NCBI RefSeq assembly: GCF_041737375.1 | Contig: NZ_JBGSRV010000010.1 | Coordinates: 434,001 to 498,000, forward strand | DNA: 64,000 nucleotides | Source of the DNA: Vampirovibrio sp041737375 | GTDB taxonomy: Bacteria; Cyanobacteriota; Vampirovibrionia; Vampirovibrionales; Vampirovibrionaceae | Direction: 5' to 3' | Shown: piece after piece, positions 43,669 to 51,493 of the stretch | Position numbering within the stretch: position 1 is the stretch's first letter | Layout: each line of letters opens with the position of its first letter | The notes under the pieces: model-generated | The model's database searches: none | Told to the model about the DNA's origin: nothing | The model's input: only the letters and a program-made list of their open reading frames with translations | Made by a program: the position numbers and the translations under genes

Positions 43669-44015
43669 AGCTTTACTCTTTTTCTTATCGTGAGTTTCTA
43701 GCGTAGCGATTCCCGCCTACGCTGGCAAGCCCTATTCCATTTCAAACCATCCATACCAGAGCGCAACCCACCAAACATTAAGCGCGCTTAACAATTTAAA
43801 ACGTTTGATATATCAATATCAGACAAAAAAATTTAAAAACAAAATAAAAGAGGCCCGCACAAGATATCCACTGTAAACGTTTATGCTAGTAAGCCAAGGT
43901 ACAGCGCATCACATCCAGTTTTTAAGTTGGGATAGCACCGGGGTTTGCACAACAAAAGCATCTAAAAAATCCACACCCAATCGTATTGACAGATTTGAGG
44001 GAAAAGAACAATTAG

Positions 44016-44147
44016 ACCATCGCTGAGGTTAAGACTTGAGCGGCAATCCTTTGGTGTGAGTCAGCTCAGCGCCGATTCAACCGATTCATTTTTTTGCTTG
44101 AGGGGTTAAATCAATCATGCCTGGCCAATTTGGCCGGGCTTTTTTTT
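44016..44147 (+). ncRNA. Candidate structured small RNA
   Basis: A perfect TTGACA at 43986-43991 sits about 25 bp upstream, though the -10 region (CAATTA/ATTAGA) is weak. In the transcript, CGCTGAG (44021-44027) pairs with CTCAGCG (44065-44071), and inside that GACT (44033-44036) pairs with AGTC (44059-44062). A direct repeat of CCGATTCA (44072 and 44081) and a T7 run follow, then a strong terminator. No protein gene precedes the terminator. It does not match 6S, SRP, tmRNA or RNase P RNA as I know them. Confidence 0.45.
44119..44147 (+). terminator. Rho-independent terminator of the candidate RNA
   Basis: GCCTGGCCA pairs with TGGCCGGGC (9 bp, one T-G pair) around a 3-nt loop, followed by eight T. 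A strong signal with no coding gene upstream. Confidence 0.85.
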
Positions 44148-44195
44148 GAAGCGCTTTGCATAAACCCACCCTAAAATTGGAAAACCGGTAAAATG

Positions 44196-44224
44196 TTGTA
44201 ACCAACCTGTGAACTTTTTCTAAA
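44196..44224 (+). promoter_or_regulatory. Possible promoter of the GAF/HD-GYP gene
   Basis: TTGTAA (44196-44201), 17-bp spacer, TCTAAA (44219-44224), about 90 bp before the gene. Confidence 0.35.
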
Positions 44225-44321
44225 GAGTTGGCCTGCCATGCCGATACCTTAGACAGGCAGCAAAACCACCATCCCTTATGGTTAGGCCCAAGCGTATCAA
44301 ATCACCAGGAGCGTGAATCCG

Positions 44322-45686
44322 TTGGAACATTCCAAAGCCCCCAACACCCCACTTTCTTCCAGCGACCATGCTGGTCGGGACCCCATTGAAGCGATTTATG
44401 CCCTCAATATCGGGGATTTTGTGGCTGAAAGCTTTATTTCTGATGAACTGCTCAGTAAAATCACCGACCGTCTGGGAGACAACCCCGGCAAACTGAAAGC
44501 CCAGCTGGAAGAGCTGATACATATTTATTCCATTGATAAAACACTGGGCGTTCTGGGGCTTGAGGCCCAATCCGGCTTTCTAATTTATGATTCCATTGCC
44601 TCAACGCTGGCCCAGATGTTTCAGGTTAGCGCCTGTCACCTGTTTCAAACCGCCACCAAAGATACCGGCGAACAGTCTCTCAATCTCACCGGCACCTCTT
44701 TGGCGCTTGATAAAAAACAGCGCTGGGAAATCATCATTCCCGCCAAAAGCGATAACCTGCTGAGTGATTTGCAACAAGGCTATGAAACCCGCATTTTCCC
44801 CGATTTATCCAAAATTCCCAACTGGAAACCCAACGAAAAACTGGCCCAAACCCAAACCCAAACCCAAAGCCTCATGGCCACCCCGTTGCGAGAAGGCGGG
44901 AAATCCATGGGCTTGCTAATTTTTGAAACCGATCAGCCCAGCGTTTTTTCAGATGAAATGGCCGATCTGGCAGACATTGCCGCCAAGGTATTTGTAACCG
45001 GCATGCGCCTGCAACAATTAGTGGCGGAAGCGCAAGAGCGCATTGGCCAACCCGATCATGCCCTGAGCAAACTGTTGAACATGCGCGCTCAAATTACCGA
45101 AAGCATTGCCGATTTAGGCATTCATCAACAGGAATTTGTAGAAGCTTTATCCAAAGCGGTAGACGCCCGCCAGAACTTTACCAAAGGGCATTCCAAAAAA
45201 GTAGGGGAACTGGCCAAAGCCATTGCGGAAGCATTGGAGCTGAACGAAAAAACAGTGGATTTGACCTATCTGGCAGGGCTGCTCGGCTCTGTGGGTAAAG
45301 TGCATATTCCCCAGGAAATTATTCGTAAAAAAGAAAGCCTTAGCCCAGCGGACTGGGATCACCTGCGGGATCACCCCAACGTGGGGGTCAGCTTGCTGGT
45401 TAAAATCAATTTCCTGTCCGAGGTCATTCCCTTTTTACACTCTCAGAACGAGCGTTGGGATGGCTCGGGCGGCCCGGAAAAACTCAAAGGCCGCAGTATT
45501 CCCTTGGGGAGCCGAATACTGGCGGTGGCAAACGCCTATTACGCCATGACCCAGGAGCGGCCTTACCGGGGCGAGGCACTCAGCCCAAAAGCGGCCTTAA
45601 AAACACTTCAAACCGAGGCTGGCACCAAATGGGACCCCTTGGTGGTGGAAGCGCTTTGCAAAATTTCGGTTGAGGACTGCTCATAA
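44322..45686 (+). CDS. GAF domain plus degenerate HD-GYP protein
   Basis: 454 aa, cytoplasmic. A GAF-like sensor lies at about residues 78-237 and an HD-GYP-like domain at 275-450. In active HD-GYP cyclic-di-GMP phosphodiesterases the HD pair occurs in LLHDIGK; here it is LLGSVGK (residues 321-327). The GYP motif reads GGP in ERWDGSGGPEKLKG, and the later Asp of the VADVYDA-type motif is lost (VANAYYA). The fold is preserved, so it is probably a non-enzymatic receptor or regulator. The TTG at 44322 was chosen because AGGAG is 10 nt upstream; the GTG at 44313 is 1 nt from it. It contains a (CCCAAA)4 repeat encoding TQTQTQ. Confidence 0.75.
   Translation: MEHSKAPNTPLSSSDHAGRDPIEAIYALNIGDFVAESFISDELLSKITDRLGDNPGKLKAQLEELIHIYSIDKTLGVLGLEAQSGFLIYDSIASTLAQMFQVSACHLFQTATKDTGEQSLNLTGTSLALDKKQRWEIIIPAKSDNLLSDLQQGYETRIFPDLSKIPNWKPNEKLAQTQTQTQSLMATPLREGGKSMGLLIFETDQPSVFSDEMADLADIAAKVFVTGMRLQQLVAEAQERIGQPDHALSKLLNMRAQITESIADLGIHQQEFVEALSKAVDARQNFTKGHSKKVGELAKAIAEALELNEKTVDLTYLAGLLGSVGKVHIPQEIIRKKESLSPADWDHLRDHPNVGVSLLVKINFLSEVIPFLHSQNERWDGSGGPEKLKGRSIPLGSRILAVANAYYAMTQERPYRGEALSPKAALKTLQTEAGTKWDPLVVEALCKISVEDCS
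44845..44868. repeat. (CCCAAA)4 hexamer repeat, GGGTTT on the other strand
   Basis: Four perfect CCCAAA units within the GAF/HD-GYP gene encode alternating Thr-Gln. The complementary strand has four GGG tracts with 3-nt loops, a canonical G-quadruplex pattern. As each unit is two codons, copy-number changes would keep the frame. Confidence 0.9.
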
Positions 45687-46378
45687 CGGGCCTGTAATTC
45701 AGCCCAGTTGGGAACCAAAGCCTGAGCCTCCTCCAAGGAAAGCGCTGTTGCCGAGCTTTGGAAATGCTCGGTTGCCGCTTGGCACAGTGCTTTAAACAGC
45801 GCGGCTTCATCAATGAGATACCCCTTTAAAAAGGCTGCCCCATGCTGAAGCAGGCCACCTGCTCGACGGAGCTGGGCGCTGCCCGCTATTTTTTGGCCAT
45901 CCATTGCCACCAAATCCGAGGGGGTATGGGTTTCAAAGCAAACCGGAGAGCGTAAATAATCCCGAGAGCCAACAGCATCGGCAAACCGAACCGGCATCTC
46001 CAACCGGGTCAAGGCTCGCTGGGTCAGCCCGGCGTAAAGCGCATAAGCCTCTTTCAAAGGCAGCCGAAGGCTTTCCGGGGCATTGGTAATAAAGGCGTAC
46101 GAAATGTCATGACCGTGTAAAATGGCCCGCCCCCCGGTAGGACGCCTGACCACCGCATGAACCGGCTCGTTTTGCCCGTAAAACTTCAGCAGGAAATCAA
46201 TGTCTCTAACTTTTTGATGAACACCCAACGACAAAGTGGGGGCTTGCCACTGATAAGTGCGCACTATCAAAACCGGGCTGGCTTGCGCCCGGACCCACTC
46301 TAACAAGCCCTCATCCAGAGCCATGTTATCAATCCCGCTTAAGGGACCGGATTGAAGCGCCAAAATTTGCACAAACAC
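45608..46378 (-). CDS. lipM: LipM-type octanoyltransferase (biotin/lipoate A/B ligase family)
   Basis: Probably transfers octanoyl from ACP to a lipoyl domain such as GcvH, the first step of lipoate synthesis; 256 aa. Family segments: SGIDNMALDEGLLEW, RPTGGRAILHGHDISYAF, and GQKIAGSAQLRRAGGLLQHG with the substrate lysine. The cysteine in SPVCFETHTPSDL sits where LipM has its catalytic Cys, favouring octanoyltransferase over ATP-using lipoate ligase LplA. The start GTG 46378 fits the family; no ATG is available and no ribosome binding site is clear. The last 79 bp overlap the end of the GAF/HD-GYP gene tail to tail. Confidence 0.75.
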   Translation of the reverse strand: MFVQILALQSGPLSGIDNMALDEGLLEWVRAQASPVLIVRTYQWQAPTLSLGVHQKVRDIDFLLKFYGQNEPVHAVVRRPTGGRAILHGHDISYAFITNAPESLRLPLKEAYALYAGLTQRALTRLEMPVRFADAVGSRDYLRSPVCFETHTPSDLVAMDGQKIAGSAQLRRAGGLLQHGAAFLKGYLIDEAALFKALCQAATEHFQSSATALSLEEAQALVPNWAELQARYEQSSTEILQSASTTKGSHLVPASV

Positions 46379-46480
46379 ATTCCAGTGCTGATAGTAATGC
46401 TGGTATTTTAGCAGCAAGCTTGCACCCCACCTAGCGGGGATTCACTCACCTATTTGCGCTTACCCGTTTTCAAAAATGGA

Positions 46481-46690
46481 TTATTTAAGAGAAGCAATGG
46501 CCTTCAAGTGACCTTCATTCAGAGCGGTTTCAAGTCTTTCTACCTGGAGGGCGCTGGCCTTGCGGCAAACAATCTCAAAGGCGTTCTGGGGGGAGTCTCC
46601 CCACTTTAAAACCCATCCTTCTTCTGAAATTTCAGCCAAATGGGCGATATTTTTCTGAAGCTCCCAAAGCTTGACTTCGGTTTCGGTCAT
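46481..46690 (-). CDS. Small hypothetical protein, 69 aa
   Basis: I do not recognise this protein. GGAAGG lies 8 nt before the ATG. It starts with a charged helix (TETEVKLWELQKNIAHLAEI) and has a single Cys. No membrane or signal segment. It precedes the lipM-like gene on the same strand by 102 bp. Confidence 0.55.
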   Translation of the reverse strand: MTETEVKLWELQKNIAHLAEISEEGWVLKWGDSPQNAFEIVCRKASALQVERLETALNEGHLKAIASLK

Positions 46691-46898
46691 GGAATCAACC
46701 TTCCGTTACTACTATCCAGAGGTTTCACCGATTGATGTTCTTCAGTTTAGCCGATAGCCTGCTAAAACGCCCTCCTTTAAATAGTGAATGTTACATTGAT
46801 TTACAATCTATAGACATCCAGGATTCATGCCAGGTTTTAAAAGACGGCATTTTAATGTATAAAAATCTTTCAACTTTGATATAACTATTCAAGGTTTT

Positions 46899-46907
46899 TG
46901 CTAGAAT
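46899..46907 (+). promoter_or_regulatory. Extended -10 promoter upstream of the mini-ORF and HTH gene
   Basis: TGCTAGAAT: an extended -10 (TG one base before TAGAAT at 46902-46907). TTGATA at 46877-46882 is too far (about 20 bp) to be a normal -35. The start would be near 46914, 33 bp before the mini-ORF. Confidence 0.45.
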
Positions 46908-46946
46908 GGGTGGAAAGTTTTTCATGCAACCGGATAGGTTAAAGTA

Positions 46947-47063
46947 ATGAGCATTTTCACCACAATCCACACAGGCCAGACACCCGACCAGCACTGTCAT
47001 CACAACCATCGCCAATGGGTTAGAGTTGAGCATATTGAGCAAGAGGGGAACATTGTATGGTAA
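46947..47063 (+). CDS. 38-aa upstream mini-ORF coupled to the HTH regulator
   Basis: ATG 46947 follows GGATAGG by about 8 nt. The frame runs 38 codons, ends WVRVEHIEQEGNIVW, and its stop (47061-47063) overlaps the ATG of the next gene (47057), so the regulator would be translated by reinitiation or coupling. The peptide is rich in His and polar residues (QHCHHNHRQW) and might bind metal. Could instead be a chance frame. Confidence 0.4.
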   Translation: MSIFTTIHTGQTPDQHCHHNHRQWVRVEHIEQEGNIVW

Positions 47064-47647
47064 CCACCACGTCAGAACTTCGAGAACCCACACTGCCCAG
47101 CGCGCAGGCAATCAATAGCAGCCAGCGACTGGTTGCGTTTTTAGAAAAAGCCAATCTACACAAAAAAGATTTTGCCGAAATGATCGGCGTGACCTTATCT
47201 TACGTTTATAGCCTCATTGATGAGAACATCGCCTTCTCCACCCGCACCACCACCCTGGAACGAGTAGCAGTGGTGATGGAAACCGAGCCGGAAACTTACC
47301 CGGAGTACAAACGGCCCGAAGAACCCCGATTGATTGATGCGGGCATTGAATTCCTGAAATCGGTGCAAAGAGAACAGGGCCTGAGCAACGTGCAGTTCCT
47401 CAAGCGTTTTCCTCGCAGCCAACGGCTGGAAATTGTGGACATGTGGCGGGGCGCCTTGCCCATGCCGCTGGATTGGGCCAAACTTCACGCCATTGCCAAT
47501 GTACTGGAACTGGGCAAGGAAGATATCTATCCCTACTGGCAAGCCCGCTTGCAACAGCATTTAACCACAGGCGGCATTGACGCCATGTCTAACATCGGCC
47601 TGTTAAACGCCATGTTTCAAGGCATCAAAGCCTATTTGCGGGTATAG
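47057..47647 (+). CDS. Transcription regulator-like protein with two HTH domains
   Basis: 196 aa, soluble. An XRE-like helix-turn-helix is at about residues 22-72 (LVAFLEKANLHKKDFAEMIGVTLSYVYSLIDE) and a second, more diverged one at about 97-170 (FLKSVQREQGLSNVQFLKRFPRS...WAKLHAIANVLELG). A DNA-binding regulator is likely; target unknown. The start ATG 47057 has GAGGGG 8 nt upstream and overlaps the preceding mini-ORF. A terminator follows 36 bp after the stop. Confidence 0.75.
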   Translation: MVTTTSELREPTLPSAQAINSSQRLVAFLEKANLHKKDFAEMIGVTLSYVYSLIDENIAFSTRTTTLERVAVVMETEPETYPEYKRPEEPRLIDAGIEFLKSVQREQGLSNVQFLKRFPRSQRLEIVDMWRGALPMPLDWAKLHAIANVLELGKEDIYPYWQARLQQHLTTGGIDAMSNIGLLNAMFQGIKAYLRV

Positions 47648-47683
47648 CCTCAGTCCAAATTCATTTTAAACATCACAATCAGA

Positions 47684-47710
47684 CCCCGGATTCAAAGCGA
47701 TCCGGGGTTT
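47684..47710 (+). terminator. Rho-independent terminator of the HTH gene
   Basis: CCCCGGAT pairs with ATCCGGGG across an 8-nt loop, followed by TTT and a broken T-run (TTTCTGATTTT). Confidence 0.65.
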
Positions 47711-47886
47711 CTGATTTTAAAAACTTTTAAACACCCTTTACTGAAAGCCTAGCGGGGGATTTCCGGCTCAACGCACCCCGGTATGGACTCGCCCAAAAGC
47801 GGGATAAGTATTATAATCGCACCCAAGAGAGGTTTTGCTTCCCGAGGTTTTATCTCCCAAAGTGGAGCATTTTGTTGTTTTATGCG

Positions 47887-47900
47887 TCGGATTAATCCGA
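47887..47900. promoter_or_regulatory. 14-bp perfect palindrome upstream of the M16 peptidase
   Basis: TCGGATTAATCCGA, about 60 bp before the M16 start codon. It lies downstream of a TATAAT at 47812-47817 with no clear -35, so it could be an operator or a dyad in the leader. The 312-bp region 47648-47959 has no other gene. Confidence 0.45.
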
Positions 47901-47959
47901 ACCATCCCTACTAAAATCCAATTCATTAGCACCCGATTGCAGAAAGGTTTCTTTTTCGT

Positions 47960-50713
47960 ATGCCAACTAACCTGCCCCCCATGCACCCTGTTCAGCCTCG
48001 CAACTTTTTCCGCTTTCCCTTAAAAGGGTTGTTTGGCGCACTGTTGATTGTGAACCAAGCCTTTTTTCTGTCGCCTTTTTCTCTGGCCCAAAGCGTCAGC
48101 TCTGCCGTGGAGGAGTACAAACTTCCCACCGGCCAAACCCTTTATATTAAAGAAGATCATAGCCAGCCCATTGTGACCATTGATACCTGGGTAAAAACCG
48201 GCTCGGTGAATGAAAATAAAAAAATTAATGGTGTATCGCACTTTCTGGAGCATTTGTTGTTTAAAGGCACCGACCAGTATAAGCCGGGGGTGATTGATCG
48301 CATGCTGGAAGCCCGTGGCTCCAGATTTAATGCCGCCACCAGCGATGATTTCACCCACTATTACATCACCATGGCCACCCCTTATTTTGAGGAAACCCTG
48401 AAACTACATGCCAACATGATGCTGAATGCGGCCATTCCCAACAGTGAGCTGCCTCAGGAACGCAAAGTGGTACAGGAAGAAATAAACCGGGCCAACGACA
48501 ACCCGGATCGTCAGCTGTATGTAGAGCTGGCCAAACTAATGTACGGCCAGCATGGCTACAGCTACGATACCTTGGGTCCCAAGGAAAATATCGCCAATAT
48601 CCCCAGAAAAAGTATTTTGGAGTACTACCACTACTGGTATCAGCCCCAAAACTTTAACACCATTATTGTGGGAGATGTAGACCCTGAAAAGGCAAAGCAG
48701 CTGGTCACACAGGCGTTTCCAAAGCCGCCTTTTCAATCCCCCAAGGGCTATAAAGCCCCCAGTGTGGAACTGGTAACCCCGCCCGAGGCCCCCCAAACCA
48801 AGGTGATAGAAAACCCCAGCATTTCTCAGGCCTATTTTGCGCTGGGCTTTTTAGGGCCAGCCCAGCAAAAGCCGGAAGATGTTTACGCTCTAGATATTGC
48901 CATGCTGGCATTGGGTTCTGGCAAAAGCTCCCGACTGTATCAAGCCTTACGGGAAGTCAAGCCACTGGCCACCAGTGTTTCCTCAGGAAATTACACCCAA
49001 AAATACTCCGGCCTGATTGTGATTAACGCTGAATCCAAGCCAGAAAACCGAGAAGCCGTTAAACAGGAAATTCTCAGCCAGCTGCGAACCCTGAAAGAAA
49101 AAGGCATCACCCCCGAAGAGCTATTAAAGGCCAAAACCCAGTACATCAAGGACTTTGTGTTTGAAAATGAAAGCACCAACGGCACCGCCTCCAGCATTGG
49201 CTATAACGTAACCATTGGTAGCCTGCAAAACTATCTGGATCACGTGAGCAATGTGGAAAAAGTGACGCTAGAGAAAGTGGAAACGGCCCTGAACCAGTAC
49301 CTCAACTTTGATCAGGCCGTTCTGGTAGAACTACTGCCCAGCAGCTTAAAAGCCAACCTGAAAACAGAGGACGAAACCAACCTGGCGCTTTTAAAAGCAG
49401 CGGACCAAAAACCCGCAACGGTTTCCCAAACGCCCAAAAGCACTACGGAAGCGCCAGTGGCGGTTGAAAAAATAACACTGGCCAACGGCATGGTCCTGCT
49501 TTCCAAGCCCCGCAAAGATTCCGCCACCGTGGCCTTAAAACTGTTTGTTAAAGGCGGGCAGGGCGTAGAAACCATTCCCGGCACCGCCACTTTGGTCAGT
49601 ACCCTCATGATGCAGGGAACCCAATCACGCACCGCGGAAGCCCTGAGCCAGGAACTGGAAAGCAAGGGCATGAACCTGAGCGTTTCTACCGATGAGGATT
49701 TTATTGAAATTACCGGAACAGCCATTCAGGAAGATTTGGGTGAACTGTTTGCCATTGTAAAAGACGTTTTGAACAACCCGGATTTTGCGCCTGATGAAAT
49801 TGCCAAAAAGAAGGAGCAAATTCGGCAATCCATTGCGGCCAGCCGAGATAACCCTTCTTCTTTAGCCTTCGAAAACCTGTCCATGGCCCTGTACCCGAAC
49901 CATCCCTATGGCAATACCGGCAAGCGCATTGAGGCCAATCTGGATCAAATTACCCGGCAGGATTTGCTGGATTATTACCACCTGTACTTCTCGCCTCAAA
50001 ATATGGTGGTTTCCGCCGTGGGCAATTTTGATTCCCAAACCCTGCAAAACTACCTCAATTCCCTGTATCCAGCTTGCTCAAACTGCGAGCGCAGCGTGAT
50101 CAGTACCCCTGCGGTTCCGGCGCTGACGCAAAGTAAAACGGTTAGTGAGCAAAAACCTCAGCTATCCGCCACCTGGATTGCCCAGGGCTGGCTAGTGCCA
50201 CCCATTCGGGATGAAAAAGATTATGTGGCCTTAAAAGTGTTGAACTCTCTGTTGGGAACCGGCATGAGTTCCCGGCTGTTTGTGGATTTACGGGAAAAAC
50301 AAGGCTTGGCCTACGTGGTAGGCACCATGTACCCCACCCGTGAAGAGCAAAGCCGCTTTGTGGCTTATATCGGCACAGACCCCGGCAATACCAGCAAAGT
50401 GCAAAACGGGTTTTCCCAGGAAATCAAACGGTTGCAAAAGGAGCCTGTTACGTCCACAGAGCTTTCGGAAGCCAAAAGCAAACTGATTGGCAGCTTTGCC
50501 CTGGCCCATGACAGCAACGTGAATCAGGCTTACTACCTAGGCCTGTATGAAATCATTGGCGCAGGCTATCAATTTGATGATCAATACACAAAACTAATTG
50601 AAAAAATAACGCCCGCAGACATTCAACAGGTCGCTCAAACCTATTTCTCAGGCCCCAGCGTAACATCGCTTGTTCAACCCGATAAGGACTCAGCGCCCCA
50701 AAAAGGAAAATAA
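47960..50713 (+). CDS. Secreted M16 metallopeptidase with two M16 units
   Basis: 917 aa. A signal segment (GLFGALLIVNQAFFLSPFSLAQ) is followed by an M16 unit holding the zinc motif HFLEH (residues 94-98) and the distal Glu in ERKVVQEEINR near 174. A second M16 unit begins near residue 510 (KITLANGMVLLSKPRKDSATVAL) but has no HxxEH, so it is the structural half, as in pitrilysin-like peptidases encoded as one chain. Substrates are probably exported peptides. ATG 47960; AAAGG lies 12 nt upstream, so the inner ATG at residue 8 is an alternative. It is a single-gene unit. Confidence 0.88.
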   Translation: MPTNLPPMHPVQPRNFFRFPLKGLFGALLIVNQAFFLSPFSLAQSVSSAVEEYKLPTGQTLYIKEDHSQPIVTIDTWVKTGSVNENKKINGVSHFLEHLLFKGTDQYKPGVIDRMLEARGSRFNAATSDDFTHYYITMATPYFEETLKLHANMMLNAAIPNSELPQERKVVQEEINRANDNPDRQLYVELAKLMYGQHGYSYDTLGPKENIANIPRKSILEYYHYWYQPQNFNTIIVGDVDPEKAKQLVTQAFPKPPFQSPKGYKAPSVELVTPPEAPQTKVIENPSISQAYFALGFLGPAQQKPEDVYALDIAMLALGSGKSSRLYQALREVKPLATSVSSGNYTQKYSGLIVINAESKPENREAVKQEILSQLRTLKEKGITPEELLKAKTQYIKDFVFENESTNGTASSIGYNVTIGSLQNYLDHVSNVEKVTLEKVETALNQYLNFDQAVLVELLPSSLKANLKTEDETNLALLKAADQKPATVSQTPKSTTEAPVAVEKITLANGMVLLSKPRKDSATVALKLFVKGGQGVETIPGTATLVSTLMMQGTQSRTAEALSQELESKGMNLSVSTDEDFIEITGTAIQEDLGELFAIVKDVLNNPDFAPDEIAKKKEQIRQSIAASRDNPSSLAFENLSMALYPNHPYGNTGKRIEANLDQITRQDLLDYYHLYFSPQNMVVSAVGNFDSQTLQNYLNSLYPACSNCERSVISTPAVPALTQSKTVSEQKPQLSATWIAQGWLVPPIRDEKDYVALKVLNSLLGTGMSSRLFVDLREKQGLAYVVGTMYPTREEQSRFVAYIGTDPGNTSKVQNGFSQEIKRLQKEPVTSTELSEAKSKLIGSFALAHDSNVNQAYYLGLYEIIGAGYQFDDQYTKLIEKITPADIQQVAQTYFSGPSVTSLVQPDKDSAPQKGK

Positions 50714-50806
50714 GCGATCAATATATCCCACACATAACACTCTCTAAAGCCTGCCCCAATTCTCCTGCCCAATAAACCAGATTAACTCTGGATTGCGGTT
50801 ATGACA

Positions 50807-50848
50807 GACTGATTGATTCGCCAACCGGCCAATCAGTCAGTTTGTTTT
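50807..50848 (+). terminator. Probable terminator of the M16 gene
   Basis: GACTGATTG pairs with CAATCAGTC (9 bp) across a 14-nt loop, followed by TTTGTTTTT. Confidence 0.6.
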
Positions 50849-50867
50849 TGCCCGCTAAAGCAGTTTA

Positions 50868-51197
50868 TTAGCCGAAGGTCTTAAAGGTTGATTCAATGTT
50901 TTTGCTAATTACTTTACGCACGGCTTCAATCTCGGTTTGTACCGCTTCCCGTTGGGTATCCACCCGACGAAGCTGAAGTTCCAGAGATTTATCAATCGAC
51001 TGAATTGCGGCCACACGAGCCTGTAACAGTTGTGCCTCCGCTGATTCCGGCTCCAGATTTGAACTAATGGTAAACAAAGCGCCAGTAACGTTGGCCAATT
51101 GCATTCTAGCCTGGTTAATAAATTGGCCGTTCAGCTCCAAATCGCTTTTTCGAGCGGTTAGCGCCATATATCTTGCTTGACTTGCTGCGAAACCCAT
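50868..51197 (-). CDS. Small helical SQAR-start protein
   Basis: 109 aa, almost wholly helical, with no signal peptide or membrane segment. It begins GFAASQARYMALTARKSDLELNGQ; from memory, the SQARxxxLTxRxxDxE start recurs in uncharacterised proteins of Vampirovibrionia. The C-terminal half (LLQARVAAIQSIDKSLELQLRRVDTQREAVQTEIEAV) looks like a coiled coil. GGAGGAGAG lies 7-8 nt before the ATG. Role unknown; the shape recalls small filament or secretion proteins, which is a guess. Confidence 0.7.
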   Translation of the reverse strand: MGFAASQARYMALTARKSDLELNGQFINQARMQLANVTGALFTISSNLEPESAEAQLLQARVAAIQSIDKSLELQLRRVDTQREAVQTEIEAVRKVISKNIESTFKTFG

Positions 51198-51458
51198 AGG
51201 TGCTCTCTCCTCCTGTTCATAGCAGAATTAATTCCTGCCTCAGGCAATCCTTTGCTAAACTGTTAATAAATGCGACCCGTTCTCTCGTCTTCTACGTTCT
51301 ATCCACTGGGAATTTACTATTGAAATAAAAACATTTGAATCGGATTGATTGCCTCAAGACATTCAAAAAGCAATCAAACCGCTTAAAATAGAACCTTTTG
51401 CCCTCAAAAAAACATAAAAAGAATATCTTAAAGTAATAAGCCTCACGTCATTAAACTT

Positions 51459-51464
51459 TATAAT
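51459..51464 (+). promoter_or_regulatory. -10 box of trmFO
   Basis: A perfect TATAAT about 30 bp before the GTG start of trmFO; the -35 region is weak, so only the -10 is called. Confidence 0.4.
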
Positions 51465-51493
51465 CGCAGACACTCACATCGAAGGAAGACCCC

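Larger units (their letters stand above)
43669..44312. other. 644-bp intergenic region with palindrome and candidate RNA
   Basis: The longest gap in the window. The stretch 43790-43850 is AT-rich and holds the 12-bp perfect palindrome TTGATATATCAA (43805-43816), with the core shared with 24216 and 27125. A candidate small RNA with its own promoter and terminator fills 44016-44147. No open frame with a ribosome binding site was found. Confidence 0.5.
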
